Part shown: in pieces, positions 46,467-56,531 of the stretch
Position numbering within the stretch: position 1 is the stretch's first letter
How the letters are laid out: each line of letters begins with the position of its first letter
NCBI GenBank assembly: GCA_013306675.1
Contig: JABLUY010000085.1
Coordinates: 2,435-66,434 of the forward strand
Direction: 5' to 3'
Length of the DNA: 64,000 nucleotides
From: Thraustochytrium sp. TN22
Lineage: Eukaryota; Sar; Bigyra; Thraustochytrida; Thraustochytriidae
Translations under genes and position numbers: made by a program
The notes under the pieces: generated by a model
The model's input: only the letters and a program-made list of their open reading frames with translations
Told to the model about the DNA's origin: nothing
Databases searched by the model: none

Positions 46467-47960
46467 ATGGGCCCGCCCTCGCAGCGGCTGACGGTGCTGG
46501 GCGGCGGGCTGAGCGGGCTGGTGGCGGCCTGGACGGGGCGGCGGCTCGGCGCGGACGCGGGCGTGCGCCTCGTGGAGCAGCGCGCGCGCGCCGGCGGCTG
46601 GTTCTGGTCGGAGCCGCGCGGGCAGTGGCTGCTGGAGCGGGGCCCGCACAGCTTCCGGCCCGTCGGGCCGAGCGGCGCGGCCGTGGTGCGGCTGCTGGAG
46701 GAGCTGGGCCTGGAGCGCGAGGCTGTGCCGACGAGCGCCGCGGCCAAGGCGAGGTACATTTGGTACGCGGATGAGCTGCACGAGATGCCGACCAGCGTGG
46801 CTGGCATGCTGCGCGACCCGATGATGCGGCCGCTGCCGGCGCTGGGCGTGCGCGAGGCGCTAATGCTTGGGCGGCGCGGCGCGGGCGCAGGCGCGAGCGC
46901 GGGCGCGGGCGTAGGCGCGGGCATAGGCGCGGGGGAGGACGAGAGCGTGTACGAGTTCTTCGCGCGGCGGTTCAGCCCGTATGTGGCGGATACCTTCGCG
47001 GACCCGCTGCTGCAGGGCATCTTTGCGGGCGATATCCGGCGACTCTCGATCCAGGCGTGCCTGCCGCTGCTGTACGAACTGGAGAGCGAGCACGGGTCGG
47101 TGGTGCGTGGCATGCTGGCTCGTGCGCGCAAGGGCGTGCCCGAGCCGCAGGGAGAGGAGGGTCTGGGCGTGCCGCAGACCGAGGCGGGGCGTGCGCTGGC
47201 CAAGGCGACGGGCGTCTCGTTCCCGGGCGGCCTGGTCCGGCTGACGCAAGCGCTGGAGGAGGCGGTCTTCGGGGGCCCAGGAGGCGAGGCGAGCGAGCTC
47301 AAGACGGGCGCTGCCGTGACGGGCATCTCGCGCAGTGGCGACGTGGAGCTGTCGACTGGCGAGGTGCTGGAGCGCCGCGAGGGCGAGCAAGTGGTTTCGG
47401 CGCTGCCCGTGGACAAGCTAGCAGCAGTGTTGCCGGCGGGCACTGGCGACGCGCTGCGCAAGCTTGCGGAGGAGACACCGTTCGCGTCGGTGGGCGTGGT
47501 GAACCTGCAGTGGGACGGCATGGAGCGGCTCCCGCGCGCCGGCTTTGGCCACCTGGTCCCAACGTCGCAGATGCAGGGCGTCATCGGCATGATCTACGAC
47601 TCGGAGGTCTTCCCGTCGCAGTTCGCGCCGGGCTCAAGCGGGCTGACGGTGATGATGGGCGGCATGCAGTTCCCGGAGTTCGCGCGTCTCTCGGAGGCCG
47701 AGATGATCGAGGTGGCCACCGACAAGGTGCGAGAGCACCTGGGCATCGAGCGCGAGCCGAGCGTGGCCGCGGCCGTCGGCCACCAGCGCTGCATCCCGCA
47801 GTACTCGGTCGGCCACCGCGCCAAGGTGGCGCGGGCGCGCGAGGAGCTCGCGCAGCAGCTCCCCTTTCTGCACCTTACGGGCAACACGTACGATGGCGTG
47901 GGCATCGCGGACTCTGTACGCCACGCATACCGCGTCACACACGCTGCGCTCACGTGCTAA
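46467..47960 (+). CDS. PPOX: Protoporphyrinogen oxidase
   Basis: 497 residues. A flavoenzyme of heme (and chlorophyll) synthesis, oxidising protoporphyrinogen IX to protoporphyrin IX. The ATG at 46467 is preferred because the FAD-binding motif LTVLGGGLSGLVAAW follows at once, as in the family. Other family signatures are LLERGPHSFRP, FADPLLQGIFAGDIRRLS, SFPGGLVRLTQALEEAV, VVSALPVDKLA and the C-terminal GNTYDGVGIADSVRHAY. An insertion of Gly/Ala dipeptides (about 134-154; GRRGAGAGASAGAGVGAG) follows VREALMLG and seems to come from expansion of a GGCGC[A/G]-type simple repeat. No classical presequence is visible, as for several PPOX that use internal targeting. Confidence 0.93.
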   Translation: MGPPSQRLTVLGGGLSGLVAAWTGRRLGADAGVRLVEQRARAGGWFWSEPRGQWLLERGPHSFRPVGPSGAAVVRLLEELGLEREAVPTSAAAKARYIWYADELHEMPTSVAGMLRDPMMRPLPALGVREALMLGRRGAGAGASAGAGVGAGIGAGEDESVYEFFARRFSPYVADTFADPLLQGIFAGDIRRLSIQACLPLLYELESEHGSVVRGMLARARKGVPEPQGEEGLGVPQTEAGRALAKATGVSFPGGLVRLTQALEEAVFGGPGGEASELKTGAAVTGISRSGDVELSTGEVLERREGEQVVSALPVDKLAAVLPAGTGDALRKLAEETPFASVGVVNLQWDGMERLPRAGFGHLVPTSQMQGVIGMIYDSEVFPSQFAPGSSGLTVMMGGMQFPEFARLSEAEMIEVATDKVREHLGIEREPSVAAAVGHQRCIPQYSVGHRAKVARAREELAQQLPFLHLTGNTYDGVGIADSVRHAYRVTHAALTC

Positions 47961-48906
47961 GGATCAGATCCCAGACGGGGGCATCCTGCACAGCTTGGCA
48001 TCCGCGCATTCTCGCCGAAGGGGCACGCTGGAGAGCGCTGTCGTCTGCGATTCGTTTGCTGTTGATTCACTTGCTCGAGGCTCTGTCAGCCTTGGAGCGC
48101 AGCTAGCCGCTGCGGTGGCCAGCTTGCTAATTCCTCTGCTAGTTTGCTGCTCAACGGCGCCCCCACTAGCTAGCTCTTACGCTTCCGCTTCCTGAAGACA
48201 AGTAAATTTGGTAGGCCTGGCGGCGTTTGGACTCGTCTCGTCTCGTCTCGTCTCGTAGCAGTGCCGCGCATTTTCATTTTTTTGTCCCACAGCTCTGCAC
48301 GTGGCACACCGGCCAAAAAACGCCCGCGGCGCTTCGGGGAGGAAGCGGCATGGCGGCGGCGCGGGCGTCGCACGCAGCACGGCACCGGACGGACAGCGCG
48401 GAGCCTCGGTTTGGCTAGGAAAGCTGGAGGCACTTGATACGCGAGCTCCGCCCGCAGCGGACCTGTGCGCTTTGGGTCCGAGGCTCGTTTTGGCGACCAG
48501 ACTTCTTGCGGGAGCGACCGGCCAAGTCGACTCGGTCGATGAAGAGCGAGCGAAAAGACGGGCTCGGAGGAGTGGCGATGATGAAGCCATGAGTGAGGTA
48601 ACTTTTGTACCCTGGTAGGCCTAAAACAAGAGAAACGGGCGAGCGTGAGGATGAGTCTCTATCTGTCTGGTTAAAGTCAAGCTTCTACGAGCACGCAACA
48701 CACTCTCACGGATTGGGTCGCGGTAACATCAGGACGAAAGGAGGCGCAGTCAGCGCAAGGCGAAATGGCAGGCCTGGAGGGTCGGCCCCAAGAGGCCAGA
48801 CAGGCAGGCAGGCAGGCAGGCATCCGAGCCAGCGCGCGAGAGGTTACAATGCGGCTGGCTTGGTCTGGTCTTTTTCGCAAGCAAAGGATGCGAGCACAGG
48901 CAGCGC
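47961..48906. other. Convergent intergenic region, PPOX to carbonic anhydrase
   Basis: No supportable gene. Holds a CTAGCTAG run near 48166-48174 and CTCGT pentamer repeats (48232-48256). Confidence 0.5.
48232..48256. repeat. Pentanucleotide microsatellite (CTCGT)5
   Basis: Five perfect CTCGT units. The same unit recurs upstream of the last gene (63574-63600). Confidence 0.85.
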
Positions 48907-49875
48907 TTAGAGGCCAGTGCGGCCAAGGAACTCCTTGAGGCGGCAGTTGAGGTCGTCATCCGCGCAGAGGTTCTGCGAGCGGTAGACGGTGCGCGCGTTG
49001 CGCGCCTGGATCTCGCGGTAGTTGGGCGCGATGAGCTCGTCGGTGTGCGCCTCGGCGTGCTGGAAAGCCTTGATCTGCGACTTGCTGAGGCCGAGCGTAT
49101 CGTGCATGACGACCCAGGTGATGATCTGGTTGCACTGCGGCGTGGTGAGCGAGCCCTTGTAGGTGTCGAACTTGGAGAGGTCGATATCTTCGATCATGTC
49201 GAGAAGCGAGAAGTCCTCGAGCTCGACATGGTCCTCCTCATGGAAGGAGTCGGCGGTCTCCATGGCCTCGACAATCTTGGCGAACTCGTGGTTTTCCTTG
49301 CGCTGCTTGTCGCCGAAGATGCCGATCACCATGACGCCATCCTCGTTGCCGGCAGCGGTGGAAAAGTCCGCGTACGCGGTGTTGTAGGTGACGATGTGCA
49401 TCTCGATCGGGTAGGCCTTGCCCCCGCGGTAGTGCTCGCTGCCGTAGCCGGTGAAGGCCTTGTCCCAGTGGAAGTGGAACTGCTTGACCTTGTAGGAGAT
49501 GTCCTGGTCCGAGGCGCGGCCTACGACCTTGCCGAGGTTGTTGCCGGAGATGAGGATCTCGGGACCGTCGTAGAGGACCTCGATGGTGCCACCAAGGTTC
49601 TCGAGATCGATGGTGCCCGCGCCGCCGTTGTCCGAGATGGTGAGCGGCGACAGCGCCTGGATGGGCGTCAGGCCGCTCGCGACACTGGGCAGGGACGGCA
49701 GGTCGATGGGCGACTGCTCGCCGTACGTGCAGTACGTGCCGCTCAGAACGGAGCCGCGCAGCTGGCGGCCCTCGCTCACCTCGCGCAGCGCCTTGATGTG
49801 CTCGCTACCGCAAGCCTGCGCGCTGCTCAGCAGCGACGCAGCGGCCACCACCGCAACGGCGCACTTGGCGATCAT
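48907..49875 (-). CDS. Secreted alpha-type carbonic anhydrase
   Basis: 322 residues with a signal peptide (1-21, ends SAQA). Catalyses CO2 hydration at a zinc site. The three zinc ligands are visible: His134 and His136 in QFHFHW and His160 in EMHIV. GSEH (145-148) supplies the Glu/His gate pair, GSLTTPQCNQIITWVV the substrate-pocket Thr pair, and NYREIQ-NARTVYRS the C-terminal signature. The usual N-terminal W-Y segment before the QSP motif is reduced to TYCTYGEQSPIDL. Cys49 and Cys258 probably form the disulfide typical of extracellular members. A Glu/Asp-rich insertion (about 205-225; HEEDHVELEDFSLLDMIED) lies before the SLTTP loop. The enzyme probably acts in the cell wall or secretory pathway. 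Confidence 0.92.
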   Translation of the reverse strand: MIAKCAVAVVAAASLLSSAQACGSEHIKALREVSEGRQLRGSVLSGTYCTYGEQSPIDLPSLPSVASGLTPIQALSPLTISDNGGAGTIDLENLGGTIEVLYDGPEILISGNNLGKVVGRASDQDISYKVKQFHFHWDKAFTGYGSEHYRGGKAYPIEMHIVTYNTAYADFSTAAGNEDGVMVIGIFGDKQRKENHEFAKIVEAMETADSFHEEDHVELEDFSLLDMIEDIDLSKFDTYKGSLTTPQCNQIITWVVMHDTLGLSKSQIKAFQHAEAHTDELIAPNYREIQARNARTVYRSQNLCADDDLNCRLKEFLGRTGL

Positions 49876-52680
49876 CTTTGCTATTCGCTCGCTCGCTTCT
49901 TGCTTTTCTCTTTTGCTCTCGGAGGGTTGCGGGTTTGCTTTGCTCGCTGCCGCGCCTCGCGCCCGTCCGCTGCTGCCAGTGGGTCTTGCCTGCCTTCCTT
50001 CCCTCGGGATCTGAGCCTGCCTGCTTCCTGCTGCCGTGCAGTGCAGTGCAGTGCAGTGCAGTAATGTGCCAGAGAGTCTGAGAGAGTGCAGTGCAGCGCC
50101 GCGCCGCGCAATGCTGCACGGCCGCGCTGCTTCCTGCGGCTCGGGGCCAATGGCGACGACCTACCTACCTTCCTGCCCGCGGCGCCTCGGCTCCTCGCCC
50201 GGCTCCCTGTCATGCCATGCAGAGCTCAAGCTCATCGCGGCCTCTTGCCCAGCCTGACCTTCAGCCTCGCGCCAGCCTCGGATTGGACGCCTGCAGGAGT
50301 CCGTTCTGGCCGAGCCTGGGCAGAAGCGAGTTGACGAGCGAGCGAGCGAGCGAGCGAGGCGAGCAACGGAGCTGCGGCCGTCGAATCGCGAGCCAAGCCT
50401 CTTCGCCTTGCCTTCCCGTCGGGACGTGCCCGCTATACCCCCTCTGCACGCGGCCCCACCCGCGAGTTGCGGCATGACCCCGCGCGGCTCGAGAGCTCTC
50501 ACGCGAGCGATCAGGGAGCTACGCTGCGCCTGGCGCGAGGTCCCTCCCGCCCCTCGCGGCTCCGAACCTGCGCCCCGGCCAGCCGCCGCCGCCGTGGGTT
50601 GGTCCGGACGCATCCTTGGTCCGAGTCCTGCCCGCGTCGTCAGGCGAATGAATGTGCTGCAGCCTGCAGGCGCGACGCCCGCCGTCGACGGCGCTGGAGC
50701 TTGATCCCTTGCTCTCGCTTGCTCCGCCCTCGCTCCGAGTCTCGCTCTCGTTCTCGGTCGGCGCCGACGGCGAGGGCCTCGAGGCGCCGAAATGCGAGCC
50801 TAGCTAGGACTTGCCAAGGCGAAGCGCTCGACAAAAGTTGCTTGGAGCGCTCGACGTCGGGCGCTCGCGAGCTCCGGCGAGCTGCAGCGGCCGCCTGAGC
50901 GCTCGCTGAGCACGCGCTGCGCAGCGTCGCGAGGTCGACAACGGCGACCAAGGGCGGCCTTCGCAGCTCAAGCAAGGCAGGCAAGCAAGCTTAGCAAGGC
51001 GAGCAAGCGAGGCGAAGCAAATCGTCCACCGACAAGCAGGCCGCCGAGCTGCAGCTGCAACTGCACGTCCCGGAAGCCCGGAGCGGTCGTAGTCCCACCA
51101 CCTCCGCTTGCTTCTGGGACAAGCGCCAGCTCGAGGCCGGAAGCGTGGTGCGGACTCCGGCGCTCGTGCCCGACGTGCCGTGCAGGCGCAGGCGCGCAGG
51201 CGCAAGGTTGCCAAGGCCAGCTTCGGCTCGGCTCTTGGATCACGCGACAACGACGCTCGCCGAGCCATGACGCTCGCCGAGCAATGATTTCTTTGCAAGC
51301 AGGCCTCGAGCGCCCGTGGAACTCGATCCGGCATGGTCGCTTCCCGGTCGCAAAACAGACGCAAATCGCTAGCCAAGCTAGCTAGCGCCGCGGCCAGGAG
51401 CCAACGAGCGAGCGGCGCTCGCGGGCCACGGCCCGGTCTGCGCCGCCCTCGCCGGCGCTGGGCGCGCTCCGCGAGAGCACCTTGAACCTCTCGATCGGCC
51501 AACTCCCGCGACGTGAGCAAGCTACGGAGCCTCGGCCAAGCATCCAGGCTTCCAGGGGAGGGCCCGTTGTCCGACGGTGGTCGACGTCGTGGCGGCGCCG
51601 TGCCATTTGGCGGCACGCGCTCGACAGCGATGACGAGCGATTCATTCGGCCAACGAGCTCGTGATCTCGATTGATGCGCGCCTTGCAACTGAATTCGAGC
51701 TAACCAACCGCCGCCAGCCTGAGCGACTCCGCCGCCTCGGGCTCGGGCTCGGAGGCAGGCTGGTGATGGCTGCGCAGCTGCAGCAGCGCGAGGTACGATG
51801 AACTGACGTCCACCCGGCCCGGCCGGGTCGGCCCCGCCCGGCCCGGCCGGACCCGCTGCGCATTGCTCGATCGCTTGAGCACGACGTTGGGCACGGCACG
51901 CGGCCGCGGCACGAGCGCATGCCCTGCCATTGATCATGAATGCCCTCCACGCTGCTGCAGCGCGGCATGCGCATGGCGCGGGCGCTCCTGCGCCTCCCCA
52001 CGGCCGCTGCCCGTTGCGCGGCCCGGCCGGGTCTCGGCCCGGCTCCCGGCGCCGCCGCTGGCTCGCCGGATGGACGGATCGACGGGTCGATCCTCGCTCG
52101 GCGCTCGGCTTGGCGTCGCTCGCCCCGGCCGCGAACAGCGATCGCTCGCGGCGCGGCGCGGCGCCCGGCGATTGATCGCGGCGGCGGGTTCGATCGCGGG
52201 TTCTGCGTGGCCCGCGAAGTGATCGCGGGCGTGTACGTGCGCCCGCTCCGCGCGGCACTCCGGCTGCGGGGGCGCGCACCCGCAGAGGCCGCGCCGGCCC
52301 TTGTGCGCCCTTGTGCGGCGGGAACCGCGGCTTCGGCTGCGGGCCGCTGCGGGCCGACGGGCGGGCAGATGCGGGGCGCGGGGACGCCGCTGCCGGCGCG
52401 GCTGGCGGCGCTGCGCTGCGCTGCACGACGCCGTCACCGCGACGGAGGGAAGGGAGCCGGGGGGTGCAGGCGCTTCGGAGCGCCGAGGGCTGGGTCGGAA
52501 TGCCTGGAGCTAGCTGAGCTGGAGGCCGGTCCACAGGGCGCTGGCGGCGGAGGCAACGATGGAATGAAACCTGAACACCCGCACAAAAAGCAAAACCTGC
52601 TTTGTTTGGGAACCGCAGCTCGATGGCTTTCCAAGAGCGCAGACCAGGTGCGGAGGCGCGGCATTCCGTTGCAGGGAACT
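49876..52680. other. GC-rich gene desert, 2.8 kb
   Basis: No gene can be supported. Holds (GTGCA)5 at 50036-50060, about 160 bp upstream of the carbonic anhydrase start, and a GAGC tetramer run near 50335-50360. A 576-codon frame on the minus strand (50804-52534) is Arg/Ala/Ser/Pro-rich without any motif and is judged a chance product of the base composition. Confidence 0.5.
50036..50060. repeat. Pentanucleotide microsatellite (GTGCA)5
   Basis: Five perfect units about 160-185 bp upstream of the carbonic anhydrase ATG. A further GTGCAGTGCAG remnant lies near 50086. Confidence 0.85.
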
Positions 52681-52689
52681 TGTTGTTAT

Positions 52690-53740
52690 TATTGCAAGGA
52701 AGTTTGCAGCCATGCGGTCCAATAGCCTCTTTGCGCTTCCTCCACAGGAATGACTTTCAGCTCGCTGGCGCTGCGCAAGGCATAAAGTACCAGCTCGCGG
52801 TCGTCGAGCGCGCCGAGATAGAGGTCCAGACCAAGCTGAAACATGCCGATTGTCTCTCACTGCTTCAAGGAGAAGGACCGCCACAAGGCCAACCGCAAAG
52901 AAAAGGAAGGCCTTGGCCGCTTGGCGCACAAAACGTACGCTGGCTGCTGCACAGCTCGTGGAGCACTGCACGTCCTCTTCGCAACCTGCGGCTTCACAGT
53001 CAGGCGATCTGAATCATCCAATCTGCGGGCCGAGAGGTCCGCCTGAACTTGTGTGCTGAAAGGGTCTTGCTTGGCACGCCAACCAATAATCTCCACCAGC
53101 AAAGCCAGGTAGCTCCAGCCCCAGAAGCCAACTCCGAAGCCCCGGCGTGTTGACCAACTTGAAGAGCCCGCCTGGTCAAGCAGCGCCTCTCTCGAGTCTC
53201 CCGCCACTGCTTGGGTGTAGCCAGTTGCTGGTTGGCTGGTGGTGGTGGCTCACTGGTGCCAGTGGCCCTGCACTGCGCGACTGCGTCGGCACTGTCGCAG
53301 CACAGGCTCAGGTTCACCACAAAGTCAAAGTCGCTCAAGACTGCCACGACACCCACGCGGCGGCGGCGGCGGTTAGCACGAGTAAGCACTGCCCCAGCCA
53401 GTGCAGCGCGTCGGCGTACAAGCCGGCCTCGGGCGCGGTGCAGGCGACCGAGCACGCGCAAATGCTCGCAGTTATGACGCGGCAGCCGGGCCCACTCGGT
53501 GAAGTGCAACGTGAAGGGGCAGGGCAGGCAAAGCTGCGCGATTCAGTTCATCTGGAGCACGAGGTTGTGGACACGAGCGCGGGCAGCGGCGGAGTCCTCG
53601 GCGAGCGGAGCCACTGCAGCTCGACTCGAGGCGTGGCCGGCGACGGGAACGGTGACGGCTGGCTGCCCGCGCACGACGGCCTGACTGTGAATGGCGAGCG
53701 AAAGAGCGCTAGCCTCGTGACGCCTGCCTGCATCGGTGGC
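52690..53740 (-). pseudogene. Protein-like minus-strand segments of a membrane protein (decayed, or a small multi-exon gene)
   Basis: Base composition is less extreme here than in the flanks, and several short minus-strand stretches in different frames look like real protein: LYADALHWLGQCLLVLTA near 53.4 kb, SDFDFVVNLSLCCDSADAVA near 53.3 kb, GFWGWSYLALLVEIIGWRAK near 53.1 kb, AAKAFLFFAVGLVAVLLLEA near 52.9 kb and LGLDLYLGALDDRELVLYAL near 52.8 kb. Three are membrane-helix-like. No single frame spans them, so it is either spliced with very short introns or a fossil of a small polytopic membrane protein. Family unknown. Confidence 0.35.
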
Positions 53741-54572
53741 TAGGAGGCGCCGTGCAAGTCGCCCGAGCGAGCAAGCCGGGGTTCGCTTGTGCGTCGAGGG
53801 TGCGAGGGTCCAACCAGAAGGCTCGGGTTTCGAGCCCGGCAGGTCGGTAGGTACATGCGTGCTGGAGAGAGATGCAGGCGGGCAGCAGCCACCGGCCAAT
53901 CAGCGAAAGCTACAGGTTGTAGACGGCCTCGCTCTCTCCCTTTCTCTGTTTCGGTGCGTGCGGTGCGTGCGGTGCAGCGGCGAGCGTTGTCTAGGCCAGG
54001 CGGCTGCCACGCGGACGGCTTGCTTCGATTGAACTCAAGTCGAAGTAGGCCTAACAGTAAAAAAGGCGAGCTCGCGCGCTCCGGAGTCAGCCGCTCACGC
54101 GCCCGGAGAGAGACGATCATCTTATGTCAGCAAGTCGGCCTACTCTAAGCTAGCTTAGCTAGGCTGGTGTGTAGGTCTGACTGCACGCGAGGCCGCTGAA
54201 TCGATGGGGTCTTGTACAGCTCCGGGGTGGTGCAGCAGTGCAGCAGCACGGCATTGCAATTCAGCCGAGCGCAGGCGCCGTGCGGACGCTGCAGCCAGGC
54301 GGATGCGAGGGCGATCGCCAGCGGCCGCCACCCCAACTCGACGTAGCGCACACGCGCGCAAGGGCCCGGCCGGGCATGCCGCCATCACCACGAAGTTATC
54401 GTTCCCCGCGTGCACAAGGTGCTGGGGAGAAAGGCGCAGAATGGGAGGCTCGCGACGACGCTGAAGCACGGCTAGCTAGCAAGCCAGCCTTGCAAGCTAG
54501 AAAGCCGCACATGACGAGCAGCTTAGTGGGTCGCGAGAAGGGCCTGGCACGGCCGGAGCAATCACAATCTTA
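53741..54572. other. Intergenic, no supported gene
   Basis: Nothing convincing was seen. A tRNA T-arm-like string near 53817 (CTCGGGTTTCGAGCCCG) lacks the rest of a cloverleaf. Confidence 0.4.
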
Positions 54573-54838
54573 GTTTGACTTCGTTTTACAGCTTCTCGCG
54601 GCACTCGTCCAGGGGCGGCAGGTCTCTGTCTCCGGCGTTGCGACTCCGAGAGTATACTGGCGGCCTCCTCCAGGCGGCCTCCTCTAGATACTGACCACGC
54701 CTCGCGGCCCGAATACAGGGCCCTGATGTTCACAAGCGTGGTCGCCACGTGAGGATGGGCTTCTGTGTCGATGGAGAGGACCTCTTCGCAACAACGCAGC
54801 GTCTCGTCATCGCGGCCCTGCGGCGCTCTCCAGTTGAA
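54573..54838 (-). pseudogene. Fragment of a TPR (kinesin-light-chain-like) gene
   Basis: The minus strand reads DDETLRCCEEVLSIDTEAHP, then HVATTLVNIRALYSG and GGRLEEAASILSES. This is the typical HP-VATTL-N-A-LY then G-EEA pattern of kinesin-light-chain TPRs. Only about one and a half repeats are present, with an internal stretch that interrupts the helix pair and no further repeats on either side. It is best seen as a gene fragment. Confidence 0.4.
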
Positions 54839-54960
54839 AAGACTCCCGCGACTCCGGACTGGCCGGGGAGGACAAGTGACACTCTACAGGAAAGGCATAC
54901 ACTCGGGCATTGCTTGAGAAGTCATCGGTGGGGCTCTTGGAAGGACGTTGTATACGTCGT

Positions 54961-54995
<35 letters not shown>

Positions 54996-55403
54996 GGCCG
55001 GCATAGCCGGGTGCCCTGCACGAGGTGCGAGCTACGGGACGCAGCGAATCAGCATCGCCCTTCATCTTGGCTGCGGCGTCCTGACATTCTGGCAGCCTGG
55101 TTCAGGTTGAGCTTTGAGCTCACAGACGCTGGGTGAAAGGAACGTTTGGTTAGCTTAGAGATCTCCTTCTAAAGGTCGCTCCCAAAGACCTATCGACTGT
55201 TTCCGTCGCTCCTGCCGCTCCCGTCGCTCTTCTGTGTGTGTAAGTGTGTGTTGGTTTCTATTGTCCTTCGCCGAGTCTCGTCGTTTTCGTCGCTCTCGTG
55301 ACTTTCCATCGAAGTTGTCGCTTCTGTTGTTGTCGCCGTAGGCCCTGTCGTCAGACCAGTCGTTCCAGTCGCTCCCCTCTTCGCTCGAATGAGATCAAGG
55401 CTC
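54839..55403. other. Intergenic with triplet repeats
   Basis: Holds CGT/CGC triplet repeats at 54957-54995 and, at 55200-55380, many CGTCGCTC-like units (3' flank of the metallo-beta-lactamase-fold gene). No supported gene. Confidence 0.45.
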
Positions 55404-56531
55404 TCACAGCTTGAGGAGGCGCTGCGCCTTTCGCTCGTTGGCGACGGTGCGACGGATGATGGCGTCCATGAAGCGGCGGCGGCAGTTGACAATGCTGAGA
55501 GGGTGCTTGGAGTGGTCCAAGTCTTGCTCGCTGTCGGGGTGGTGGGCAGGGTCGTCCTGGTCGAAGGCATCCTTGCAGAGGTCGACAGAGATGCCATAGA
55601 CCTTCCTGAGGGAGCTCCTTTGGATGGGCCAGCAGTCAAAGTTTGGGCGCAGCGCAAGCGGAAAGAGCATCTCGTAGACTGCCATGGGAAGCGCGGAGGC
55701 GATGATTGCGTTGTCACCAATGTAACGGCGCAGCGCGCGGCGCGCGGCGCGCTCGTCCTGCGCGAGGTCCGCGGGCCGCGCATCGGAGGCGAGGTCAATC
55801 GGATAGAGCGTGTCGCCGGTGAAGATGAGCTCGGAGTGCAGGAAGCGGTAGCCGACGTGGCCGCGCGGGGGTTTGTCCCGGAGCGTGGGGCTGGTCTCGA
55901 GTCCGAGAACTTCGACGTTCTCGCCGCCGACGCTGATGATGTCGCTGGGCTCGACGCGGCGCACCGGGCAGGGCGGCTCCTCCTTGGACTCCGCCGGCCA
56001 GTACACGGTGTAGATGCCGCGCGCGGGGTCCGGATTGGCTCCGGGCGTGACTTTGTACTTGTCCTTGAGGTGGTCGACGAAGGCGGCGAGGCCGTGCGAG
56101 AGCGGGCCCGGGTGGGTGATGAGCACGGCGTCGAGAGGGCAAGTCTTCTCGAAGAGGTCGCGCGGCAGCAGGTCGAGCGGGGCGGAGGCCTTGGCGCCAG
56201 GCGTGTCGACCGAAAAGTAGCGGCCGCCGAGGCCGCCGGAGAAGCAGCGCAGGCCGCTGCCCTCCGGGTCCGGCGCGGACACTAGCCTGTCGCCCCTGCC
56301 GCTGCCGAGCGAGGTGGTGATGGAGCCGAGCAGGTTGCCCGGCTGGCGGATGGCGCCTTTGTTGGACGGCAGGTAGACCTCCAGGGCACTCTGCGTGGCG
56401 TCGTACATGAGGTGCGCGGCGCGCACGAGGTCGCCGTCGCCAGTCATCTCGTGCAGCCATGCCTCAATGAGCTCGGAGTCCGCGCGCAGCCGCGCGGCGG
56501 CCGCTGTGGCGGCGGACCTCGGCTGCCTCAT
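55404..56531 (-). CDS. Metallo-beta-lactamase-fold protein with degenerate metal site
   Basis: 375 residues from the ATG at 56531. The fold is suggested by GGRYFSVDTPG (about 102-112), DAVLITHPGPLSHGLAAF (134-151) in the place of motif 2, and GHVGYRF-LHSELIFTGDTLYP (224-244), which matches the GH-G-F then FTGD-L pattern of glyoxalase II and persulfide dioxygenase relatives. The canonical THxHxDH is not kept: only His140 and His146 remain in THPGPLSH, without the middle His and the Asp. Either the metal site is changed or the protein is a non-catalytic paralogue. The C-terminus is helical and basic (RRRFMDAIIRRTVANERK). Its 5' end overlaps the ankyrin gene on the other strand. A later ATG at 56447 would remove the overlap. 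Confidence 0.65.
   Translation of the reverse strand: MRQPRSAATAAAARLRADSELIEAWLHEMTGDGDLVRAAHLMYDATQSALEVYLPSNKGAIRQPGNLLGSITTSLGSGRGDRLVSAPDPEGSGLRCFSGGLGGRYFSVDTPGAKASAPLDLLPRDLFEKTCPLDAVLITHPGPLSHGLAAFVDHLKDKYKVTPGANPDPARGIYTVYWPAESKEEPPCPVRRVEPSDIISVGGENVEVLGLETSPTLRDKPPRGHVGYRFLHSELIFTGDTLYPIDLASDARPADLAQDERAARRALRRYIGDNAIIASALPMAVYEMLFPLALRPNFDCWPIQRSSLRKVYGISVDLCKDAFDQDDPAHHPDSEQDLDHSKHPLSIVNCRRRFMDAIIRRTVANERKAQRLLKL

Noticed and set aside
50804-52534. 576-codon open frame on the minus strand
   Set aside because: Arg/Ala/Ser/Pro-rich, no domain or repeat, opposed by other long frames; expected by chance at this GC content.
53795-53860. Possible tRNA (T-arm-like CTCGGGTTTCGAGCCCG)
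   Set aside because: No acceptor, D-arm or anticodon arm at proper spacing upstream; loop sequence not canonical.
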